Source: Clostridiaceae bacterium (GTDB lineage: Bacteria > Bacillota > Clostridia > Oscillospirales > Acutalibacteraceae). From it: a DNA stretch of 64,000 nt. Made by a program: the position numbers and the translations under genes. The notes beneath the pieces were generated by a model, which saw only the letters and a program-made list of their open reading frames with translations, was not told the DNA's origin and searched no databases. The stretch is from positions 62,001-126,000 of the forward strand of contig CAJGBV010000002.1 of the NCBI GenBank assembly GCA_904501755.1. Reading direction: 5' to 3'. Each line of letters starts with the position of its first letter. The first letter of the stretch is position 1. Positions 33,642-41,762 of the stretch are shown here, piece by piece.

Positions 33642-34049
33642 TTAGTCACTGTTAAAGTGTTTGTTACATTCTTTAATAAGCGAATTGATGTATTGGTCTT
33701 TGTGTTCGTCGGGTAATGAACGGAAGAGTGCTACCAAAAGACTTTCTTTATCTGTTAGTTTATTATTTTCATTTTTATATTCACTTTTGCTTTCTTCAAG
33801 ATTAATAAATGAGTAGGTATTGTCGTATTTTACATCAACATTAAATGTATTTGGAGATATTTCCAGAACCTTAGCAACGCTATTTAAAAATTCTTCAGGA
33901 ATGTGAACAGCTTTTGACTCATAATAAGAATATGTGCTTCTCGCCATACCGATAGCATCGGCAACATCATTTTGAGTTAGCCCTTTTTTCTTTCTGTAAT
34001 AAGTTATTCTTACTCTGATTTCATCTGATACCTGTTTTTTATTACTCAT
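33642..34049 (-). CDS. XRE family transcriptional regulator
   Basis: A 135-residue protein. A Cro/C1-type helix-turn-helix occupies residues ~10-68 (ITYYRKKKGLTQNDVADAI, MARSTYSYYESKAVHIP). The C-terminal half is acidic and helical, with LFRSLPDEHKDQYINSL. The ATG at 34049 follows AGGAGTT. Just upstream is the palindrome TTGACTAATTAAGTCAA, which also contains the -35 box of the divergent tRNA-Thr, a natural candidate for an autoregulatory operator. The target genes are unknown. No toxin or phage partner is adjacent. Confidence 0.85.
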   Translation of the reverse strand: MSNKKQVSDEIRVRITYYRKKKGLTQNDVADAIGMARSTYSYYESKAVHIPEEFLNSVAKVLEISPNTFNVDVKYDNTYSFINLEESKSEYKNENNKLTDKESLLVALFRSLPDEHKDQYINSLIKECNKHFNSD

Positions 34050-34063
34050 TTTTAACTCCTTAC

Positions 34064-34092
34064 TTGACTAATTAAGTCAAAGTTGGTATAAT
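34064..34092 (+). promoter_or_regulatory. tRNA-Thr promoter with an embedded palindrome
   Basis: TTGACT (34064-34069), exactly 17 bases, TATAAT (34087-34092): a near-consensus promoter 13 bases before tRNA-Thr. The -35 box is the left arm of the palindrome TTGACT-AATTA-AGTCAA (34064-34080), which also lies 15 bases before the divergent XRE gene. Confidence 0.8.
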
Positions 34093-34105
34093 CTTAAACA
34101 AGTGA

Positions 34106-34181
34106 GCTGAAGTGGCGTAGTCGGTAGCGCAACTGATTCGTAATCAGTAGGTCGTGGGTTCGAATCCCATCTTCAGCACCA
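34106..34181 (+). tRNA. tRNA-Thr (anticodon CGT)
   Basis: A 76-base tRNA with encoded CCA. The acceptor GCTGAAG pairs with CTTCAGC, and the anticodon stem ACTGA/TCAGT encloses TTCGTAA, giving anticodon CGT for ACG codons. The TΨC arm GGGTTCGAATCCC is standard. It is transcribed singly from its own promoter and has its own terminator. Confidence 0.96.
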
Positions 34182-34217
34182 AAATAAAAGTCGCACTGTG
34201 CGGCTTTTATTTTTTTA
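34182..34217 (+). terminator. Rho-independent terminator of tRNA-Thr
   Basis: AATAAAAGTCGCA (34183-34195) pairs with TGCGGCTTTTATT (34199-34211), with one T-G wobble and a short loop, and is followed by T-rich sequence. Confidence 0.88.
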
Positions 34218-34263
34218 TATTTTACTATCAAAAAAAGTTTTTGTCAACTATTGTCGAACTTTG

Positions 34264-34836
34264 TTACAGGATAAGTGGTTGAAGTTGCTTTCCCTCAAGA
34301 GCTAAAGTGACTGTTTCGCATATTTTTGTGAAGTCTGCTATCATAGATGTAGGCTTGTTAATTGCATCATCTTGTCTGTATGGCACAAAATAAATGTTCT
34401 TTGTGTTCAAAAGTACGCCGATATTTTTTGCTGATGCTGAGAGTGCGTCATTTGTAGCAATTGCTAAAATTACCGGTTTGTTGTTTCGCAGATGAGCTTT
34501 TACCGCCATAGTGACACTGGTATCTGTAATTCCGTTTGCTAATTTACCCAAAGTGTTGCCTGTACAGGGTGCTACTATTAATACATCAAGTAGTTTTTTT
34601 GGACCAATCGGCTCAGCTTGTTCAACTGTGTGCAGTATATCATTTCCTGTTATTTCTTTTACTCTGTTCTGTAAAGATATATGCTCTGTAAAACGCGTAT
34701 CGGTATTATATAAAATAGCTGACATTATAGGAATGATTTTAATTCCCGTTGCCGCCAATTCTCTTAACGCTGTCATTGAGTCAGATATTGTACAGAAAGA
34801 GCCGCACATTGCATATCCGGCAGTTAATTCTTTCAT
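34264..34836 (-). CDS. spoVFB: Dipicolinate synthase subunit B
   Basis: A 190-residue flavoprotein-fold subunit (DpaB/SpoVFB). With SpoVFA it turns dihydrodipicolinate into dipicolinate, the calcium-chelating compound of the spore core. The family pattern includes AGYAMCGSFCT at the start, VAPCTGNTLGKLANGITDT in the middle, and KPVILAIATNDALSASAKN. The ATG at 34836 is chosen for its AAGGAGAT site; the upstream in-frame start is inside spoVFA. It lies 10 bases after spoVFA, forming an operon expected to be mother-cell (sigma-K) controlled. Confidence 0.93.
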   Translation of the reverse strand: MKELTAGYAMCGSFCTISDSMTALRELAATGIKIIPIMSAILYNTDTRFTEHISLQNRVKEITGNDILHTVEQAEPIGPKKLLDVLIVAPCTGNTLGKLANGITDTSVTMAVKAHLRNNKPVILAIATNDALSASAKNIGVLLNTKNIYFVPYRQDDAINKPTSMIADFTKICETVTLALEGKQLQPLIL

Positions 34837-34846
34837 AAATATCTCC

Positions 34847-35638
34847 TTAACATATATTATTTTCTTTAAATACACTAACTATTGTTTCTGCCATTATTTC
34901 TCCGGCAGTGACAGGTGCTGTCTTACCGGGAAGACCGTTAGCATTAATATAATTAATACCTAATTTTTCAATTGAAGGCACATCTATTCCCAACTGATTT
35001 GATGCAAGTTCAACGAATAGAGCGTTTTTACCAGCTTTATTTAAAATTTCGCTGTTGAATATCATTGTAGGCACGGTATTAATAACTATATCAAAATCGT
35101 TTATATACTTAACCATTTCTTCAAAGTATATCGCTTTCATTCCTAATGCTTCTATTTCAGCGTGGTTCGAATTTTTTCTGATTACTACGGTTACATCAGC
35201 ACCGAAAGATGACAGTCTATTAAGAAGTATTCTTGAAACTCTACCGAATCCGCTTACAAGTATTTTGCTTTTATAAAGGGTTGATCTTGTATTGTTAATC
35301 AGTAAAGCAATTGCACCCTCTGCTGTAGGAATAGCATTGGATAATGAAAAATCATCTCTACTACAAAGGTCACATACATTTTGATGACTAAAACCTGCTC
35401 CGATTATAATACAGCTTTCAGGGGCAGAGTCGATAAGAGTTTTAATACTTCTGTCTGTCGCAATGCAAAAATTCAGATTTTTCTTATCACTTGTTACGGG
35501 TGTGGGCAAAATTATCGCTTTTGTATCCGGATGAATTTTATCGGTGTAATCATAGATTTCAAATTGTTTTAATTTACCACTAAGATAAGCTTTAATTTGC
35601 TGGCTTCTATTATCGTTTCCAACCATCATTATTTTCAT
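34847..35638 (-). CDS. spoVFA: Dipicolinate synthase subunit A
   Basis: A 263-residue NAD(P)-binding subunit of dipicolinate synthase. An N-terminal domain with MMVGNDNRSQQIKAYL precedes a Rossmann domain with VSGFGRVSRILLNRL and INTVPTMIFN. It is somewhat shorter than Bacillus SpoVFA (about 297). The ATG at 35638 follows GGTGATAAA; in-frame upstream starts lie within a hairpin and the end of cca. Paired with spoVFB, it is strong evidence for endospore formation. Confidence 0.93.
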   Translation of the reverse strand: MKIMMVGNDNRSQQIKAYLSGKLKQFEIYDYTDKIHPDTKAIILPTPVTSDKKNLNFCIATDRSIKTLIDSAPESCIIIGAGFSHQNVCDLCSRDDFSLSNAIPTAEGAIALLINNTRSTLYKSKILVSGFGRVSRILLNRLSSFGADVTVVIRKNSNHAEIEALGMKAIYFEEMVKYINDFDIVINTVPTMIFNSEILNKAGKNALFVELASNQLGIDVPSIEKLGINYINANGLPGKTAPVTAGEIMAETIVSVFKENNIC

Positions 35639-35658
35639 TTTATCACCTGAAATCAAAA

Positions 35659-35696
35659 GTACCATAGAATGAATTACTACTATCATTCTATGGTAC
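35659..35696 (-). terminator. 14-bp perfect hairpin between cca and spoVFA
   Basis: Arms GTACCATAGAATGA (35659-35672) and its exact complement (35683-35696) enclose a 10-base loop. On the minus strand the hairpin begins 4 bases after the cca stop and is followed by TTTTGATTT, so it probably ends cca transcription and insulates spoVFA. Confidence 0.7.
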
Positions 35697-35699
35697 AGT

Positions 35700-36842
35700 T
35701 TACTTATTGTTACAAGCAATATCTATTAATTTTTGCCGCTTGTTTTGTGTTGGATTCTCAATAACGAAGTTTGTGAGTAAAGAAAGTGTGTCACCGATAT
35801 TTTTGCCCGATAATCCTATTTCATGTAAATCATTGCCATTGATTTTAAGATGCTCTGTTTTGTATGGCTCACCGCTATCAATAACTTTTTTTACAATATC
35901 TGCAGATTGATTTTTGATAATCATAGAATCCTCTACAGCTTTTCTTGAAAATTTATTTAGAGCTTTTTTGCAGTCGGAAGAGCTTAATATTTTAAACTCA
36001 GTCAGTTCCTTTAGTTCGTTACAGTAGTTTAGAAGCGCTTTGTCTGTTTTTAGTTGATTACAGATTTCTGTGGCAGATAAGTTTGCACAGCTTGCAAAAG
36101 CAAAAAATCTAATAAATCTTTCCTTTGGTAGTCTTTTAAGGGAATCTGAAATTTTACATTCAGTTATACCGCAGAATGATAAAGCGTCAGTTTTCAGCAA
36201 GGGGTTAATATTCTGAGGATAATCTGATAATAATGTTTTATACAGTTCTACTGCAATTCTTTCTCTGCTGATTTCATAAAGCTTATGTGATAATTCAATA
36301 GCAGAGCATAGTGTATTTTCTTCTATAGCAAAGCCAAGCTGTGCGGAAAATCTGAATAAACGCATTATACGAAGCTTATCTTCACTAAATCTTTCTATAG
36401 GCTCACCAACGGTACGCAGTATTTTATTTTTGAGGTCATCGACACCGCCGAAATGGTCAACAAGTCCCTTTTTATCATTATAAGCAAGAGCATTAACAGT
36501 AAAATCTCTGCGGGATAGGTCATCCTTAAGATTTCTGACAAAGCAAACATTTTCTGGATGGCGGGAATCAATGTAAGAACCATCGGTACGGTATGTAGTA
36601 ACCTCAATATTTTTACCGTGAGATACAACAGTGACCGTTCCGTGCTTTATTCCTGTGGCAATGGTCTTTTCAAAAAGACCAAGAGTTTCTTCAGGTAACA
36701 GGGAAGTGGCTATATCATAATCGTCAGGTGTTTTATTTAGAAGTGTATCCCTGACACAGCCACCTACAAGAAAGGCTTCTCCGCCGAAATTTTCAATTGT
36801 ATTAATAACATCTTTTACATAGTCGGGTATGAAAATTTTCAT
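35700..36842 (-). CDS. cca: CCA tRNA nucleotidyltransferase
   Basis: A 380-residue class II CCA-adding enzyme that builds or repairs the tRNA 3' CCA end. The nucleotidyltransferase head has FLVGGCVRD and the catalytic DDYDIAT (two Asp), then RRDFTVNALAYN. The neck region has EDKLRIMRLFRFSAQLGF. The C-terminal body is less conserved. The three tRNA genes in this window already encode CCA, so repair is its likely role for them. The ATG at 36842 follows GGAGGATTT. Confidence 0.94.
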   Translation of the reverse strand: MKIFIPDYVKDVINTIENFGGEAFLVGGCVRDTLLNKTPDDYDIATSLLPEETLGLFEKTIATGIKHGTVTVVSHGKNIEVTTYRTDGSYIDSRHPENVCFVRNLKDDLSRRDFTVNALAYNDKKGLVDHFGGVDDLKNKILRTVGEPIERFSEDKLRIMRLFRFSAQLGFAIEENTLCSAIELSHKLYEISRERIAVELYKTLLSDYPQNINPLLKTDALSFCGITECKISDSLKRLPKERFIRFFAFASCANLSATEICNQLKTDKALLNYCNELKELTEFKILSSSDCKKALNKFSRKAVEDSMIIKNQSADIVKKVIDSGEPYKTEHLKINGNDLHEIGLSGKNIGDTLSLLTNFVIENPTQNKRQKLIDIACNNK

Positions 36843-36930
36843 AAATCCTCCAAATTTAGAAAATAATTGTTTATTTTTTCTTTATAATGCTCTATAATAA
36901 ATATATAACAAAAAAGTATTGGTGAGTGCA

Positions 36931-38304
36931 ATGAAAGAATTAAGAAATGAAGATAAAATTTTATCCTCTGTTAAAAAAATTCATATGATTGGTATAGGTG
37001 GCAGCGGAATGTGTCCGCTTGCTCAGATTCTTCATGATAAGGGTTATGAAATAACGGGCTCTGATAATAACGAAAGCGAACCGCTGAGCAGAATTAAAAA
37101 GCTTGGTATAAAGGTTACTATGGGTCACTTTGCTCAAAATGTTCATTTTAGTGAGCTTGTTGTATATTCAGCAGCTATTTCTAAGGATAATCCGGAGCTT
37201 GTTGAAGCAGATAGACTTTCTATTCCTACAATGGAAAGATCTGTTCTTCTCGGGGCATTAACACGCTATTATGATAATGTAATCGGTGTTTGCGGAACAC
37301 ATGGAAAAACCTCTGTTACCTCTATGATAACACAAATCCTCTATTTAAACAAGATGGACCCTACCGCTGTTATCGGCGGAAGACTTCCTCTTTTAAATTC
37401 TAACGGAAGAATTGGTAAAAGCGAAACTATGGTTTGTGAGGCTTGTGAATTCGTTGATACCTTTTTAAAAATGTCACCTGATATTTCTGTTCTGCTTAAT
37501 ATTGATAACGACCATCTTGATTATTTTAAGACGATGGATAACCTTATTCTATCTTTTCATAAGTTTATCGCTATGTCTAAGCTTTCGTATATTAATGGTG
37601 ACGATGAACTTTCCTTAAAGGCGTCAGAGGGAATAGATGCCAGAATCGTAACCTTTGGAATGGATAACAGCAATGATTATTATGCCGAAAACATTGTTTC
37701 TAATAAACGTGGATACAGCTTTGATGTATGTAATAAAGATGGAATTATCGGTCATCTTGATATGTGTATCCCCGGTAAGCATAATGTATATAACGGCCTT
37801 GCCGCTTTTGCAGTTTGTTACGATTTAGGTGTTAGTGCTCAGGGGATCAAGGACGCTCTTGAAAAGTTTACGGGAGCAAGCAGACGCTTTGAATTTATAG
37901 GTGAGTACGGCGGTTATATGATTGCTGACGATTATGCACATCATCCTACGGAAATCAAAGCAACCCTATCAGCCGCCAAGGCGTTACCATATAATAAAGT
38001 TATTTGTATTTTTCAGCCATTTACTTTTTCCCGTACTGCGCTTCTTAAGGATGAGTTTATTGATGCATTAAGTATTGCTGATGAGGTCATTCTCACTCCT
38101 ATAATGGGTTCAAGGGAAATTAATACCTATGGTATTTCTTCTCAGCAAATAGCAGAAAAACTTGAAAATGCAAGGGTTATAGATACCTTCGATGAAATTG
38201 CCGACTATGTTTTTGAAAACGCTAAAAAGGATAATATTGTTATTACAATGGGCGGCGGGGATATATATAAGGCTGCACACAAAATAATAGCTAAATATAA
38301 TTAA
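36931..38304 (+). CDS. murC: UDP-N-acetylmuramate--L-alanine ligase
   Basis: A 457-residue Mur ligase that adds the first amino acid to the peptidoglycan precursor UDP-MurNAc. The UDP-binding GIGGSGM (21-27), the ATP P-loop GTHGKTS (123-129), the central domain with NIDNDHLDYF and the C-terminal DDYAHHPTEI are all present. The ATG at 36931 follows GGTGAG; in-frame TTG and GTG upstream are less likely. It is transcribed alone and ends in a bidirectional terminator. Confidence 0.96.
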   Translation: MKELRNEDKILSSVKKIHMIGIGGSGMCPLAQILHDKGYEITGSDNNESEPLSRIKKLGIKVTMGHFAQNVHFSELVVYSAAISKDNPELVEADRLSIPTMERSVLLGALTRYYDNVIGVCGTHGKTSVTSMITQILYLNKMDPTAVIGGRLPLLNSNGRIGKSETMVCEACEFVDTFLKMSPDISVLLNIDNDHLDYFKTMDNLILSFHKFIAMSKLSYINGDDELSLKASEGIDARIVTFGMDNSNDYYAENIVSNKRGYSFDVCNKDGIIGHLDMCIPGKHNVYNGLAAFAVCYDLGVSAQGIKDALEKFTGASRRFEFIGEYGGYMIADDYAHHPTEIKATLSAAKALPYNKVICIFQPFTFSRTALLKDEFIDALSIADEVILTPIMGSREINTYGISSQQIAEKLENARVIDTFDEIADYVFENAKKDNIVITMGGGDIYKAAHKIIAKYN

Positions 38305-38330
38305 AAGGACTGCAATGCAGTCCTTTTTTT
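38303..38330. terminator. Bidirectional terminator between murC and the DUF4364 gene
   Basis: AAAAGGACTGC (38303-38313) pairs with GCAGTCCTTTT (38317-38327) with loop AAT. It overlaps both stop codons of the convergent genes. Confidence 0.92.
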
Positions 38331-38877
38331 ACTGAGAATCAGAGGTGAGAAGGTCGACAAGGCCTGTATACACTTTTGATGGGTTATCGAGAAAACGTTC
38401 TTTTATAGCAGAAGCCTGTGTTTCATCGGTAACCATAATTTTTACGCTCATTAATTCCTGACCGCCCTCCACAGCAGAACAAATCAGATACATCACACCG
38501 TTTTCTTTAACAGTTTCAATTTTTGTATCTTTTGCATTTTTAAGTTTTGAAATCATTTTTGCAGTTAATGCAAAGGCTTTTTCTTTAATTGTGTAGGGGA
38601 GTATTGTTTTCAGAGTTTCGGAAGCATCTGCACCTTTTTTTGTGACATTATAGGTATCGTCAGCCTCGTTATAAGTAAGATTGTCTGACTTGAGGAGTGC
38701 TTCAAGGGCGTCCATAACCTCAAAGTAGTTAGCAATCCCTTCAATATTAAATAAATTTGCAAGTTGCTTTCCGGGAACGGCAGATTTTACGCCGTTAATA
38801 ACATAACATATCAGCACTTTTATTTCGGCGGTGCTTATTAGACTGCCTACCCCTGCGGATATAGCGTTGTTTTCCAA
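38329..38877 (-). CDS. DUF4364 family protein
   Basis: A 182-residue soluble protein. The first ~75 residues (AEIKVLICYVINGVKSAVPGKQL, NYFEVMDALEALLKSDNLTY) resemble the winged-helix-like start of DUF4364 proteins, widespread in Clostridia and of unknown function. The C-terminal half is alpha/beta with a KENGVMYLICSAVEGGQELM strand pair. No catalytic motif is visible. A DNA- or RNA-binding regulator is possible (inference). It is read away from the gene at 38943-39227, which lies 65 bases upstream on the same strand. Confidence 0.7.
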   Translation of the reverse strand: MENNAISAGVGSLISTAEIKVLICYVINGVKSAVPGKQLANLFNIEGIANYFEVMDALEALLKSDNLTYNEADDTYNVTKKGADASETLKTILPYTIKEKAFALTAKMISKLKNAKDTKIETVKENGVMYLICSAVEGGQELMSVKIMVTDETQASAIKERFLDNPSKVYTGLVDLLTSDSQ

Positions 38878-38942
38878 GGCATTTCACATCCTAAAAATAT
38901 TCTCATTATATTATAACTGTTAAATTTATATTTTTCAAGATG

Positions 38943-39227
38943 TTATCCGTCATAATCTTCAATAATTGCCATTAATTCCTCCTCACTTTTAATTTCGATG
39001 CCGTTTTTTAGTGCTTCTCGGTCTTTTTGGGGGAGAATATCTATTACAATATCATCATAGATTGCTATGACATTACCATTGCGAAACAGTTTGACCTGTC
39101 CGTTTTCTTCCTTTAATATTGGATTCTTACTGTTTTCTCTTGAATAATTTATTATAAGCATTGAGCCTATAATAACTGCTAAAGTAACAGTAAAAACAAG
39201 AATTATAATGATTAGCTTTTTGCTCAT
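38943..39227 (-). CDS. Small single-span membrane protein, unknown
   Basis: A 94-residue protein with one N-terminal membrane span (about residues 5-27), then a charged extracytoplasmic part ending in Glu- and Asp-rich sequence. The ATG at 39227 is taken because GGTGATG precedes it and the span follows at once; longer versions back to 39299 lack a ribosome binding site. No domain is recognised. It may share a transcript with the DUF4364 gene. The 170 bases upstream hold the divergent PBP promoter and nothing else recognised. Confidence 0.6.
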   Translation of the reverse strand: MSKKLIIIILVFTVTLAVIIGSMLIINYSRENSKNPILKEENGQVKLFRNGNVIAIYDDIVIDILPQKDREALKNGIEIKSEEELMAIIEDYDG

Positions 39228-39313
39228 TTGCATCACCACTGTGTTTTTTAAGGGTATTATTGCCATATTTTTTTTAAATATTAAAAAATTGTAATACATT
39301 TTTTTGTTTTTTG

Positions 39314-39322
39314 TGGTATAAT
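39314..39322 (+). promoter_or_regulatory. Extended -10 promoter of the class A PBP gene
   Basis: TGGTATAAT (39314-39322) is an extended -10 element (TGnTATAAT) without a good -35 box at 17 bases. The gene starts 76 bases downstream. Confidence 0.5.
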
Positions 39323-39397
39323 AGGAGAAAATGGTAAATTTGTCTGTATGATTTTTAATAAAATTTTGATGATCGTGTTATAGGAGGGAACTATTTA

Positions 39398-41707
39398 ATG
39401 AGCGATAATCATAAGAAAGATGAACTGTTTGACCTTAATTCCTATAGAAGCAGTTCTACCTCTACAAAAAAGAAATCAAAGAAACGTAAGGTTAAGAAGA
39501 CCACCAAAGAAAAGGTGCTCAGAATTGTACTCGCTTCCTTTATGCTGGGTATAATGCTTGTTTGTGTTGTTCTCGGCGGCTTTCTTGTTTATGTGTTTAA
39601 CTTTATTGACGGCGACTTTGGTGTAAACCTTGATGAGCTTAAGCTTAACTGTACCACAACTGTTTATGTGCAGGGTGAGGGTGAAGATGAGTGGGTTGAA
39701 TACCAGCGACTTCATGGTAATGTAAACAGAATATGGGTAGCCTATGAGGATATTCCCAATAATCTTAAAAATGCTTTTGTTGCGGTCGAAGACAAGCGTT
39801 TCTTAAATCATGGCGGAATTGACTGGAAGCGTACATTTAGTGCCTTTGCTAACTATTTCCTGCATTTTTATTCCTCTAATCAAGGTGGTTCTACCATTAC
39901 TCAGCAGTTGGTTAAAAATCTGACGGGTGATAAAGCACAGACGCCGCAAAGAAAAGTTCGTGAGATAATGCGTGCCCGTTTCCTTGAAACAAATTATTCA
40001 AAGGAAACCATTCTTGAGTGTTATCTTAACGTTGTTTCTATGGCTAATAATATTTCGGGTGTTGAGGTGGCTGCTAATTATTATTTCAACAAGTCTATTG
40101 ATGAACTAACATTGTCTGAATGTGCTTCACTTGCAGGTATTACAAAGAATCCCGAAAAGTACAGACCCGATAAAAATCCAAAGGATAATACCGATAGACG
40201 CAATGTTGTCTTAAAGCTGATGTATGAGCAGAAGCTTATTACTTCTGAGGAGTATCAGAGTGCTCTTGATGAGGAACTCAATGTTGTTGCAGACTCTGCC
40301 AACATCAAACAGGTTGACATCAATAATTATTTTGTTGATGCTCTTATTACCGAGGTTATTGAAGATTTAAAGAAATTATATAATGTCAGTGATGAAGACG
40401 CCTCGGTTATGTTCTATAATGGCGGTTATCAGATTTATTCCACAATGGACCCTGAGATACAGGAAACAATAAATAAGGTATATTACGACTCTGATAAGTA
40501 CGGACTTAAATCCGGCGGTGAAACGATGCAGGGAGCTATCACCGTAATGGACTATTCGGGACATATTAAGGGAATGGCAGGCGGTATCGGTGAAAAAACC
40601 GAGAACAGAGGCTTTAACAGAGCTACTATGGCTATTCGTCAGCCCGGCTCTACTATGAAGCCTATCGCCGCTTATGCTCCTGCTATTGAAAACAATCTTA
40701 TAACCTATTCGACTGTAGTTAATGATACTAAATATAAATACGGAAGTTGGTCACCTAATAACTGGTATGGAGGACATTGGGGCTATATTACTGCTCATTA
40801 TGCTCTTGAGAGAAGTGTTAATACTATTCCGGTTTATCTTGTTAATGAGCTTAAGCCTGAAAAATCCTTTAAATTCCTTACCGACAATTTAGGTATAAAT
40901 ACTCTGAAAAGTTCTGATATAAACCTTTCTGCTCTCGGTATGGGCGGTACAGATAATGGTATAACAACTACTCTTTCTGCTGCTGCATTTGCAGTTTTCG
41001 GAAATCTCGGTAAATATTATACTCCTACAACATATTACTATATAACAGATATGCACGGAACCGAAATACTTCGTTATAGTGATGTGGGGATACAAGCCAT
41101 TAGTGAGGATACTGCCTGTGTAATGAACCATATGCTGCAAAATGTTGTATATGGCGCCAATGGTACAGGTGCCTCTGCAAAGGGTTATGTTTCGAATATG
41201 AAGGTCTATGCAAAAACAGGAACTTCGAATAGTACTAACGACCTTTGGTTTGTTGGTGGCTCTCCCTATTACGTAACTTCTTGTTGGGCAGGCTACGATA
41301 ATAACCGTACAATTAATAACTCCTCTATAGCCAAGAGTATGTGGGGAGCTGTTATGAAGCCAATTCATTCCGGCCTTAAAGCTAAGCAGTTTGAAGAAAG
41401 CCGTTTCGTAAGTCAGCGTTACTATTGTGCTGAAACAGGATTACTTGCTACTGAAAACTGTACTTCTAAGGCTGTCGGTTACTATAAAAACAGTTATTTG
41501 CCCACTTGTTCACTTCATGATGGTAAAATATTAAAGCCTATTTCCGGCACAAGCGAAACACCGTCGGGTGCAAGTGGCGTCGTAAAGGGTAAAGTGAACG
41601 GCACAATATCTGTAGGTAGAGAAAGTGAAGATGAGAATACACAGGAAGAAAATGATACACCTGCTGAGGAAACGACTGACCAGGAAGCAACAGACGATGC
41701 TGCATAA
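39398..41707 (+). CDS. Class A penicillin-binding protein (PBP1A type)
   Basis: A 769-residue bifunctional peptidoglycan synthase. A Lys/Ser-rich cytoplasmic tail precedes one membrane span (about 41-67). The GT51 transglycosylase domain has EDKRF (131-135) and QGGSTITQQ; the transpeptidase domain has the active-site STMK (in RQPGSTMKP), SVN and KTGTS. The tail after about residue 715 is low-complexity and Glu/Thr-rich. It polymerises glycan strands and cross-links peptides outside the membrane. TAGGAGGGAA lies upstream. Confidence 0.95.
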   Translation: MSDNHKKDELFDLNSYRSSSTSTKKKSKKRKVKKTTKEKVLRIVLASFMLGIMLVCVVLGGFLVYVFNFIDGDFGVNLDELKLNCTTTVYVQGEGEDEWVEYQRLHGNVNRIWVAYEDIPNNLKNAFVAVEDKRFLNHGGIDWKRTFSAFANYFLHFYSSNQGGSTITQQLVKNLTGDKAQTPQRKVREIMRARFLETNYSKETILECYLNVVSMANNISGVEVAANYYFNKSIDELTLSECASLAGITKNPEKYRPDKNPKDNTDRRNVVLKLMYEQKLITSEEYQSALDEELNVVADSANIKQVDINNYFVDALITEVIEDLKKLYNVSDEDASVMFYNGGYQIYSTMDPEIQETINKVYYDSDKYGLKSGGETMQGAITVMDYSGHIKGMAGGIGEKTENRGFNRATMAIRQPGSTMKPIAAYAPAIENNLITYSTVVNDTKYKYGSWSPNNWYGGHWGYITAHYALERSVNTIPVYLVNELKPEKSFKFLTDNLGINTLKSSDINLSALGMGGTDNGITTTLSAAAFAVFGNLGKYYTPTTYYYITDMHGTEILRYSDVGIQAISEDTACVMNHMLQNVVYGANGTGASAKGYVSNMKVYAKTGTSNSTNDLWFVGGSPYYVTSCWAGYDNNRTINNSSIAKSMWGAVMKPIHSGLKAKQFEESRFVSQRYYCAETGLLATENCTSKAVGYYKNSYLPTCSLHDGKILKPISGTSETPSGASGVVKGKVNGTISVGRESEDENTQEENDTPAEETTDQEATDDAA

Positions 41708-41728
41708 TTAATAGTTTTAATAAGAATA

Positions 41729-41760
41729 AAAAAGTTCGCGAATATTTTCGCGAACTTTTT
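41729..41760. terminator. Bidirectional terminator between the PBP and PFL genes
   Basis: AAAAAGTTCGCGA (41729-41741) pairs with TCGCGAACTTTTT (41748-41760) around ATATTT. It can serve both convergent genes. Confidence 0.92.
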
Positions 41761-41762
41761 TG

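Noticed and set aside
33642..34181. XRE regulator next to a tRNA gene as the border of a prophage or genomic island
   Set aside because: No integrase and no repeat of the tRNA 3' end was seen; genes on both sides are rha and spoVF operons.
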